Positions 51,401-63,400 of a stretch of 64,000 nt of DNA are shown here, one piece after another. The stretch lies in the NCBI RefSeq assembly GCF_965638725.1, contig NC_134982.1, positions 61,751,816 to 61,815,815 of the forward strand, written 5' to 3'. A program made the translations under genes and the position numbers. The first letter of the stretch is position 1; each line of letters begins with the position of its first letter. Origin of the DNA: Aptenodytes patagonicus (lineage: Eukaryota; Chordata; Aves; Sphenisciformes; Spheniscidae). Under the pieces are notes generated by a model. It had not been told where the DNA came from. It saw only the letters and a program-made list of their open reading frames with translations, and did not search any database.

Positions 51401-54400
51401 CCTTTTGTTTATTTGTTAACTGTTGCAAAGCACATACACTCCTAATAAAATTGGGCTCAGACACATGCTGGCCAGGAATAGAGGCAAATTAGGGAAGTGA
51501 TAAATATGGTCCATTCACAGGCACCAATACACAGTTACTTAAATCCCAGTTACAGATTTCTCGGACACAGTTTTTTTCCTTCTCATTTATAATTAAGCAT
51601 TCCTAATGTACGGTGAAAAAATTGGTTTTGGAAAATATTGTTCCATGTCCATACTATTGAATGTGTATTTTTAAAGATTTTGTACCCTATCATGCAGTAA
51701 ATGTGGTTGTTCAGTGTATTTCTGAGGATGCTTAGAAGTTGTAGGGAAGAGATTAGTAAAAACTTAATAATAAACAGGCACAAAAAAGCCATGGTTCACC
51801 CTCATGTGTATTACAAATCATTTGCAAATTTGCAAATGCCAGCACATTTTGGTTTGTGCTGGCCTTGAGGATCTCATACAATACTTTATGATCATAAGTG
51901 GTCTTTAAAATATTATTAAAATAATGTCTCAGTGTGCAATCAAAAAGGGATACAAATGCAATTTTTATGTCTGTTTTAATGAAATGAGTCATATTTTGAG
52001 AAAACAGAATTTTACTAGAAGTTTGTCTATAAAAAAGAATACTTTTTTTGTTGTTGCTGTTTTAAAGCAACTGCATTTGAAAACAAAACATGCAAATAAA
52101 CTTAAGAGGAATGATATACAATATGAGTAGCTGTTTTGCTCTACTTAATTTTAATTAGGAGGTTACAGGGTTAAATTGGTAGGTATTAGGGCTAATGTTG
52201 TATGCATGACCTATGATTTATTTATATTTAGGTAAAAAACTTTCCCACATTCTAATTTGAAAGACCTCTTCTGAGGTGATACTCTGATTTAAGAACACTA
52301 AGGGAATCTGTATGTTTACAATTGGGAAATCATCTAAAACTTTTAATGCTGGAGAGAAGAAACATTTCTTTGCAACAGAGATAACTTTGTATCAATAGGT
52401 ACTGAAATTTCCAGCCATCTGATAATAACAGCTAGTTGTCCAAGCACACACACATCGTCACTGTTGTGCTATTTAGGGAAATGATGGCTGACCCCAGTAA
52501 TTTTGTTTTCTTAAAATGATCAGCAATGAACGATACTGATCTTTAACCTTGTAGTCAAAAGTAACATCCTAATAAGATGAGCAGAACGAGTTTTTTAATT
52601 CAAAGTTACTTTCTCAGATTCACAGTAAGTCACTTTTCACATAACTTCTACTGTAAATATTATCTAGTTTCAAGGACTATAAGAAAAAATATTCTGGACT
52701 AAAATTAGGTAGCTGTTTCAGGATAAAGAACATTACATAGCCACTTTAGCCACAAATTAATCTTACTAAGTCCTTTGTATAGTATTCTGTAGGCAAAGGT
52801 TTTTTAGATTTACGTTATTGGCAAAGCTTCAATTGATAATGGAAGTTCCTGATTGTATTCAGACATGTATAAATACAGAATGATCTCTAGGATCCATTGT
52901 CAAAAACATGTTTATTTTCATGTAGTTTACAGTAAAAGATTAAGAGATCCTTTGATAAACAATAGGCATAGCCATATAGAAAGTAAAGCAACCACTTCCA
53001 ACATTTTCCCTTATTTCTTTTGAATAGGTCTATCTGTTGCCTGAGTTCCTCTTCTGGACTGAAGGCTTTATTTTTAGTATTTAATATGTAGAACATTTGC
53101 TCTGAGGCAACAAGTTAGAATGACTTCTAGAACTGAACAGCAGCATCATGCAAAAAGCATGACTGAGGTATAAATCTAATTATGTTCAGATCTTAAGGGG
53201 ATGCATGGGTTTCTAATACAAGTCTTAGAGTTGTAAAATGTTAGTAAAGTGTTGACCTTTTCAGATATGTAATTTTTTTTTCTCTGCATGTTGCTCCCTT
53301 GCTTCCTTTTCTTCCCTAGTGGAATTTAATGATGGCCCTATTTAGTAGCTCAGCAGGCAGTTTTTAAAATGATGGGTTCAGCTAATGGATTCACAGGCCT
53401 CTGAATTCACAGGCTTTCCCAGTGTTGTCAGGAAGCTGGACAATATAATACCTAACGCTGGCAAAGCGACAGAGCTATTCTTAGATGCCTTGCTAGAGGG
53501 CACTCACTAGAATTCTCGGTCTAGGATGACATTTTTCATTATATCTGCCTTTGATAGCAGCAATCTATCAGAGTATCCTGTACCTTCTGCTCCTTCTCTA
53601 ATTTTACTGTGTCCATCCTGAGATGCAGAGAGCAGTACAGCAAACAATACTGTAGAATTGGGTGAACCAAGGTTTTAGGTAGCAGCAAAGTGACTCTGAC
53701 TCCCTGTGTCTCATTCTCACTGTGGTTACTGATGGAGCCAGCCTTTAGCCAGATTTCTAAGCTGCCATTGCACAAAGAGCCGATGATTTCAGAGACCTTT
53801 CAGTGGTGACTCCCAAGATCTCATTCCTGAGTGTAACTGCCAGTACCATGTTCTCCATCATGTAGGCATGGTATAGACCATTCCTCTCTAGAGGCATTAT
53901 CTTACACTTCATCTTTGTTGAAACTCATCTGCCACTTTTTTGCTCACTCACTCAGTTTTGTGAGTTTCTTCTGGAGTTCCTCACAATCATCGAACTACCC
54001 TGAAGAAGTTAACAGCACACCTGTTAAGATTTATAGATGGCTCGATGGAAAACCATCCAAGCAGAAGTGTCCCCAGCTAATAAGACTTTTGGAAATGTTG
54101 TTATGAGGATCACTGCATCCTCCATTTCATTCTTAAAGGCCTGTTGTCATTAGTGGATGTCAGTCCACAAAAGTTCTAGACTTCACATCCAGAGAGAGGC
54201 TGGACGCAGACACATGAGGTATCAACTGGCATGGTAGGACACAGAACAGTGGAGTCCGGTTTACCCACAGGCATACTGGGGCCCTAAGATAGTTTGTCAC
54301 GAGCAGTTCAAGGACATGTTATTAAACACCTTACACCACTAATTATGGAAATTATTTATATACATCTATATTATATATTATTATAAAACAGATGTTATAT

Positions 54401-57400
54401 ATAATATATTGTATTATACTATATACTATAATATATTATCATAGTATGGTATAGTATATTACTAAATATTATACATTTATTTTCATACATTTTCATAGGA
54501 TACAAGTTAACTAGTACAAACACAACTTACTTGTGTCAACTTCAGTCACAAGGATAGGCTTCGAGAACTGGATCCTGAAACCCCAAGGATAATTGCCAGT
54601 TCCTTTAGCGATCTTCACCGTTCTTTCACGAACTGCAGAAGAGGAAAAAAGACATCCCTTTTTCCCTACAAGTCAAGTTCAATTTAACAAGGAGCAGCCA
54701 GTTTTTAAAACTTTTTATCTATAGGCACTGACAGTTACTGATTCTGCAATCGGCTGGGATGCTTTCAGTATCACTCCTAGCTGTTTGGTGCTGCTCCTCT
54801 GCCAGTGCGTACCCCCCTCACACCATGACTGATTGAATGTCATTCATGTTAGGGCAAAGAGAGACAGCATCAATGAAGTGTACTTTCATCAGCAGTTTAA
54901 GTTATGTGCCTGGATTTTGTAATGAAGAGGTGGAGAAGTATTCAGATATTCCACTCTACCGACGGCGTTCTGGGAGAGAAAAGCGCTCCTGCTCTCTGTG
55001 TCAGACCTCAAAGCTGCAAATACAAAATACACTCTAAATTCTCAGATGAGTTTAAATCTGTTTCTTGTAGTTTCATTCCTTTTCTATTTTAGAAGGTCTC
55101 TATCTTTTGAATACCAATTGTTTCTTTCCCTTTCTTCTACCCTTCCCTGTCCACTCCCTGCTCCCACTGCCTCCCAGTTCTCTAGTCCAACCACCCACCA
55201 CACTGGCATCTCCCGCCACCAGTGGCTGTATCCATGTGAAATATCTTTCAGATCAGCAGAATTTAACACATAAAAGGATCACTCACAGTAAAAAGTGTCT
55301 AATTGCCTACTTCCAACTTTTTCTTGGGGTCTAGTATTATTATTGTGTCTCAAATGGACTGGCTCATGAGTAAATCTTATACTCATGAAGGACTTCAGTG
55401 TAAATTTGAATTCTCAGGGTGTCTGCTTTTGATCATTTGACTGTTTTACTGGGTTTGTTTAATGGAGGCCAATTTAATAATAATTTATATCAGCTGTTTG
55501 GTCTTCAAATTCTGTACTATTTGGAAGATAGAAATTGCTTTAAAGGTTACTTTACTAGCAGGCCAATTGATGCTACCTGTCTAAAAAAGCATAGATACTT
55601 TAATACCTACTTTAACTATCTTGTTGAACTTCTGAGCCCTTTCCTGGGAGAAGAGACAATCAAAATGGCTCTCCAGAATATTCTCATATATTTTATCGGA
55701 GATTTTTCTTATCTGGAGATTTATAGAGGACATTTGTTTTCTCTCATATTGTGAATGATTTATGAGCTCCAGCAAAGAACTCTCTCCTGGAAAGCTACAG
55801 CAGTGTTTCAGTTCGTCTTAGTTCTTTGAACTATGTTACTTTTCAGTAACCTAACATTTGAAAAGTGAAGGAAAACCTCCCATCCCCCTGCAAAAGTTAT
55901 TCACTGTATTTGTTTGCATGACAGTGTTTAAACTACAAATAGAACAATGCTTGTTACCCATAGTAAACTTGATTCTTTTCTTTCTGGATCTACTATGTTT
56001 GAAAGTTCGATGGAGAACAGATTTTATGACCATTATAATACTTTATGTCCACAAAGAGGTCTCTATGATTTTGCCATGCTTGAAGAAGCTGTGAAATTGC
56101 ATTGCTTCTACCCTTATCATGCAGCAAGAGATGAGGTTTAATTATGACCTTTTACCAGTATCAATTTTGTCAAGTAATTATGATATTTTGCAAGACAGTA
56201 GCTAAATAAGAACTATTTATTTACATTTTTTTATAACCTTTTAGCATCTTGGGTTGCTCTTTTTCCTGTCTTCAGCATAAGCGTCCAGCATCTTCTCCAA
56301 AATGTTGATCCCCTGGAATCCTCAGAGTGCCCCAAATAAATACAGTTTTATGACATTTATTACCTGTTACTTTAGCAAACTTACTTGCCACTGGTCTAGG
56401 CCTTTTGCTGAGACATCTAGGACTATTATCTGGAGAGGCATCATCTCCTCTGAAAACCCAGGAAGCAGAATGGAAGTTTTCTGTATAAAAACCTCTGTCC
56501 TCATTTTCAGAATGTAGTCCCAGATCTACTGACCGAGCATCCTCTGAATTTACTGTCATGAGGGTAAAACAAGTAAAAGTAATGTCAGGAGGGAAAATGC
56601 AGGAAGAATAACAGACCTCAGCCAGTCAGCATGGAAGAAGTGCTACAAGCTTCTTAATGAACTGTTTGTAATGTCTGTACTTCTGCAATTTTGCTGCTGT
56701 TAAAGGGGCAGTCTGCAAAGATGTCCAAATACAAGATCACAATATTGGATGCTATTGCATATTGAACTTGAATGCCAAGTGAATTCTTAATGCAAATGGT
56801 CAAAACAGGAGCTGCACCTCTTTAAAAGAAGTCTGTCTTTAGCCAATTGTTAAGCTTTCTTATGCAGCCCATTTGATTAGGAAGCCAAACAAGATTTCTA
56901 GAAATTTAGTATGAGTTCAGTGCATATGGGAAGACAAATGAGAAGCTGAAAAGCAACTGGCATGACTCAGGTGATGATGACCATATTTGCTGTTTGCTTA
57001 TTCTTAGCTCTTCTGGATGTGTATATTTAGTTTTATTAAAAAGGAGGTGAGGAAAGAATAGTTTTTGTTTGGTTGGGTTTTTTGTTGGGTTTTTGTTTTT
57101 TTTTTAGCATAGAACTTCTGGCTTGTCCTAGGCTGTTGAATATTTGTATGATGTTACATGTGTTATCATGAGGATTTTCAGATTCATATTTTATATTAAT
57201 TTACATTCACAACGTCTTGCAATGAGTCTATTGAGTCAAACCATGTCACCCAGATTAACATGGAGATGGAGGAGATCTCTAATTCTCTGCTAAAGGAAAA
57301 AGTAGTAATGTTCAGCCTCACAAGGAGATAGGAGAGCAGGCAGCTGGCTGTGTGACAGGCAGGCTATAAACAGCAGTTTGGCTGTGGAGAAAAAGGCTAT

Positions 57401-60400
57401 GCAATAGTATGACAACTTCCCAAGCAGACCGGGAGCTGGAACTTCAAAGCTAAAACCGGATGGTGAAAGGTATATGAAAGTATAAACCATCAGAGACTGC
57501 ACTAACAGATAGACTGAAAAAAATGCTTTTGTATAAATTGAGAGGAAAAAAAAATCATGCTTCTTTCAGTACAAAATGCCTGGTATAATGCAGTTAGATT
57601 TAATGCAGCTGGAGAAAGGATCTGTTTGCTTTGTTTATCCTGTGTTTGATGTATAATGATTTCCAGTTTCAAAACAGAAAAGATAAAAATTAACCTTTAT
57701 TTAGTTTTGTTCAGCAAGTGACTTCCTAAATACATCTAACAGGCAGTCTTTTTTCACTTTGACCGTCTGCTTAACTGTATCTATGTAGACAAATACTCCA
57801 TGTCCACTGGCTTCCCTTTATGATGCAGAAAGTATGAGATGGAGTGATTAACTGTATAAAAAGCTACTAATAAATAAGCAAAAATAAACCAACAAATAAA
57901 TACTAGTAGGCTGATATGTTTAGAGCACATCTTAGCTTGCTACCATAAACTTATAAATTAAGAAAACCTAGACTAGCACGAAGCAATTCAGTACAGCACA
58001 GTATTTGTCCAGTTTAATACTGAATTGTTATAATTGCAGTAGAGCTTAAAATGTGACAAATAGGCAAAACCACAGAACTAAATGCTGCCACACTGGCATT
58101 ATGGAGTTATGCCAAGACATTTCTTGAATGTCTGTTCACCTCTCCCCCCCTTGAGCTTTTGGCACAGATGTCAAACGGAGCCGTTTATGAATGTCAGGAA
58201 CGAACTGCACTTAGGTTCTTCTCAGCTGCTGGAAGTAAGAGTGTAAGGAGCTGCTGCTTCCAAATACTGATTAGAGTTGTCTCAAGTCTGCAAACACCAG
58301 GGAACAGCCTAGCTACCAACGCAAAAGGGACAGAAGTCTGAGGCCTGTAGCATACTATCCAAAATGATTAGATACTAGGATTTGTGACAAAATTGTCTGC
58401 TCACTCACCTGTTCTGGCGGACACTTCAAGTTCATGCCATGTGACACCAAAAGCTTTGTCTCAAGGAAAGCAATTCTAGTTCTTGCAACTTGGTCTTTTT
58501 TCAGTTTGTTTGTTTGGTTTGTTCTTTTGGGGTTTTTTTATATATTTTCTCTATGAAACCAGTGTGTGCCTGATCTAGTAAAATTTATGGTCCAGCTTTA
58601 TATTCAAGAGACATTACTGTTGAAATCAATGAACAGTTTATCTTGGTGTATGTATCTCCTGATAGGTTTTTTGAGCTCTGGTGGTTTGACATGGTAACTT
58701 TCTAATCTCCTTGTTGTGGACTTGAATCTGTCTTAGGGGCAAAGAATGGAAACTGCTACCAATAAACAGCTTTTTCATTCCCACATGAAGTAAGTCAGTC
58801 ATCCCTGCTGCTTTGTTAACAGGAATTAAAAACTTAGGGATTGACTCAGTTCTATCTGAACATAAGTGGCTAGTACCATATTAGGTGCCTTAGGGTATCT
58901 CACTTGCTGTCCAGTTACTGCTTCATGGGTCCCCTGTAGGTCACATATTGCAGAACCCTATTGGCGTCCCAGCTGGCAACTGACACATATATTTAGGTAG
59001 TGAATTGAGGCCCTGCTGATGTAGGACTTACTTCTTCAGTACAGGGATAGAACATATTTACAGTTTATCTTATTGGACCTGCACTGAAGTCTTACAGCTG
59101 TCAGTCTTCTATGGGTTTGCATTTAACCTTCTTCAAAAAGGAGGTTATACATCTACATATAATACTTCCCTCACCAAAAGTAAACATTAGATCATGAAGT
59201 ATTTCCACAGGGAAATGCACATTTCTTCATCTGTACAAAGTATGTCTTACATTACTAAAATAGTGAAACAGGAGGTAAAGGCGGTGTGAAGTAAGAAGTA
59301 CCACATATGTTCTCTCCTAGACTGTGCAGTCTTTGCTTGGGGACTCCATCTGCATGAAATGTAAATTCATTAAGCAGTTCATCTTTAAAAATCCTTCCCC
59401 TGTGATTTATGCTGATGAATTTGGTACAGGCTCAAGCATATGGCGAGATGACAGATTTCTTAATGAGACAGTTACAGGACTAACTGTTCCAGTAACTGGA
59501 GGGACAGTGAAGGACAATCTAGGCAGCAAGCCTGAAGATAAAAGGTGGAGCAAGTGCTAATCTCACTGAGGAGAGAAGGACTCCCAGCTCACCATGGCTT
59601 TGACATAAGCAAAGTAAGCATCAGGATTATGATTTTTGTTACAGCCTCAAAGCTGCTGCTCTAAGTGATTATCTGTTTGTCTGCCTGTAAGACAACCTAG
59701 AGCTTGTCTTAACATTAATTGCATATGGACAAGGATGGCACAAACAACTTTTTTTCAGTTAGATTTTTCGCTTGGTTGTATGAAGGAGAGAGGATACTAG
59801 CTCCCATAGTGAGGAATAGTTCAATTGAATAGAATATGCTTGCTCATGATAATGACTAAAACAGAGACTCAGGTTATGAACTGAAGATCAATTATTTCCT
59901 TAGCTGAAAACCCTGTCAGAGTGTCAATCACACAAAGAGGAAAGAATACAATCATAACACTAATATACTCACTTGATCCCTCAGTGATTGTGCTGTTTAT
60001 GGAGCTTCCTCCAGTTGAACTGCACTTTTTGCTGTCTTTGAACTGTTTCCGTCTCCTGGCCCACTGGTCTATTGCTTCTTCCTGGGAACTATCGCTTGCT
60101 CTGGTGTCTCTCATCAAAGGTAGCTTTCTGGTTTTATTCATTTCTGATTTCAAGTCTAAATTATAACCAGACATTGTTTGTGAGGAATGTGTAAGACAAC
60201 TTAAGCAATTATACTGTTTAAAATTTCCACATTCTAAATACAAGAATAACCTAACCAAAACATAGAAATGAAAATACCAAATAATACTGAAAATATTCAT
60301 AAAGTATATATTTTATTCTACTTGTGGTCTTCATGCAGAGAAAAGTATATGTGGTACTACTACAAAACTACCTTGTGGTAGCTGTACCTGCAGTTAAATA

Positions 60401-63400
60401 CCTACATAGCCATTTGTATGGCACCATTTTTATGCAGAAACATGTAAATTGCTCATGGATTTTATTTACAAGTGCTCATACATTTTTGAAGGGGTCAGTA
60501 TGTAGATATATAAAGTGCTATTTAAACATTAAAAATCTTGCAAGACACACATGCAGATAAAAGGAGGATATACCTTTCTACTTTAGGTTTCTTTCTAGGT
60601 AGGGCAGTATAAATTTATTTGTTGTATTACTATTTCAGCTAAAACAACATTGGAAAACAGACTTCATGTTAGATTCTGTTCTGAAAATACAACTGTACCC
60701 ACTGGCAAGGGCAGATAGGGAGAAAGTGAGCCCAGTCTCAACAGGCTCCCTAGAGGATTGTGTAAGTGCTTTTTTGGCTCAATAGCCTCTTTCTGGCTTC
60801 AGTCAGATCTCCGTCACAGAGCTGTGTCACTGAGCCCTTTTTCCAGGGCAGCTGACTATTGCTGAGCATCAGGAACCCTATTTCTTGTAGTGCCTTTGTA
60901 GTGCCCTTTGCATGAGTCCTTGCCCCTCTGATAATAAAGTTCCCACAACACCAACAGAGTTCTAGATTGCCTGGACTCCTCTCCCTCATCCTGTTTAAAA
61001 CATTTGCATCTGTTTTTCTCCTCTGTTCTAGATGCTTTCACTCTTTGTTGAAAAATGCCACGTTTCCTTTCCAGTGTCACCGAATTACCAAGCACAGGAA
61101 GTCCCACATTGCCCCTTGTGACCAATGTCTTTACTAAGTAGGCTGGTATTCCCAAATTATAAGTGGACTTTGATTCATACTAATGAGTTTTAAAACTTCA
61201 AATGCTTCTTATACTTCTTTCTGGAGCCTGTACCTCACATTTACTCATTTAAGGTAGGACCTCCACAGCATTGTTAAGAATATCACAGATGGAAAATCAA
61301 AATATGACCATAGACCAAAAGAGGGCCAAAGTTACAGACCAGGTTAGGTGATAGGTAAGAGAAAGAACAGACATAGATAATTCTTAGCAAGGGGCAAAAG
61401 GGGAAAGGAGAGAATAAAATAAAAATGCAAGAAATAGCTACACCTCACTTCTGTGCAGTGTGTTTTACCACTGACATCTAATGTATGAGAAGTCAACATT
61501 TTTGACCATACAGGCTTCCTTCATTGTCTTCTTTCTATACCTTGTTCTAAAGAGATTTCCATTTAATTAATTATCTATTTATTTTAGTATTTTAGATATT
61601 GATCTATATAGCAATATCTACCTATATAGTATATCTATATAGTCTGTATAGACTTCAGCTATTTTTGAAATTTCCATTACCACTGCCAAACAAGACAACC
61701 TTGGAGGACATAGAATAGACTATTTCAGTTGGAAGGGATCTACAGTGATCATCTGGTCCAACTGCCTGACCACTTCAGGGCCAAAAGTTAAAGCATGTTA
61801 TTAAGGGCATTGTCCAAATGCCTCTTAAACACTGACAGGCTTGGGGCATCGACCACCTCTCCAGGAAGCCTGTTCCAGGGTTTGAGCACTCTCTCGGTAA
61901 AGAAATGTGTCCTCATGTCAAGTCTGAACCTCCCCTGATGCAGCTTTGAGCCATTCCCAGGCCTCCTGTCACTGGATCCCAGGGAGAAGAGATCAGCACC
62001 TCCCTCTCCGCTTCCCCTCCCCAGGAAGCTGTAGAGAGCAATGAGGTCGACCCTCAGCCTCCTTTTCTCCAAACTAGACAAACCCAGAGTCCTTAGCCGC
62101 TCCTCATAGGGCATGCCTTCCAGCCCTAAGACAGACATACCAGTATTTTCTGCAAATATTGTGAACTAGAAAGATTATTAAAAACTTTCTGATGCTTTTT
62201 ACTAAGATCCTTGAAGACATTTTCCCATGATAAGAAAGTATGTATTTTTCAACAGTATAAAACTCCTAACCTCCAAGCCTGCTGGAAACATTCTCTTCTG
62301 GAGAGGACAATCTGAGTTATATTTGCATATAACTTGATTAATATTAAAAAATTAAAATTAAAGTGTTTGGAGTGATACTTCAAAAACACACACACATACA
62401 TTTGTATACATATTCACAATATAAAAAGCTTACATTGTAGTGTGCAATGTCCCAGTATGGCTTTACATTTTTATGATTCAAAACACTCCTTTTAAATGAC
62501 CAGTTATGGATATGGGTAGATGGATTACAGAAGGGAAGACAGGAAAATTTGTAAAGGATTAGCTACTAGAAAAATTCCTTTTCATATGCGGTTTTCTTAA
62601 TTACATAAAGAGAGGAGAAAAGAAGGTTAAATGATTCACTATGGTCATTCCATGACACATAAAGGCTCAGCCAGAATTAAGACTGAGATGTACTTAGAAT
62701 TCAGTATTTGCTTAGATCACATGGATTCCAGAAACAGATTTATGTGGTTTTAAACACTGACTAGAGCTCTGAGATCACGCCACATGGCAACTGCAAAAAA
62801 ACCCTTCCTGTTTCGGTGTTGCTTCTCTCACTAGATGTATAGGATGGGTCAAGTGTTTAATGTAGGAAACCCACTTCTTGAGGAAAGCTGCATTAAAATT
62901 TTCTTTATTTTTTTTTATTTAAGTTACTTGGCTCTACAAGATGGCTCCTGGGATCCTCAGCACAATAACTGCATATTATAACCAAATGGCCAAGCATACC
63001 AATATAATCTCTTTGTAAAGTTATAATATACTTTCGTTTTCCCAAAAAAGATGTCACCAAAGCACTAAACCATCCATGCAAAAAGTGTGTAAGTGATATT
63101 AACTCCAAAAGTCTTATGACACCTACCTTTCTGACTAATCTGTTTTACTGATGATGGGGGAATATCTGCATTCTGATGAAAATCTTCTTTCATTGCAATC
63201 TTTTTCTCAACTTCATCAGAGTTGGATTTGGCTAACTGAGGTAGTTGATGTGCTCCAGGCTCTCTCCTTAAGCTTTCATCAGTTGACTGTCTGCTGCAAA
63301 AGTTCTCTGGTCTTTCCTTGACATTTGAATATTCTGTGAAATTCTCTTTCTTTTCTGTATATGCTGAAGAGGTAGATAATATGGCAGCCTGTGCTGAATC

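Noticed and set aside
52887-53096. 69-codon minus-strand frame with FSPEEELRQQIDLFKR as an extra exon
   Set aside because: It would interrupt the PDZ core between two exons that join perfectly without it.
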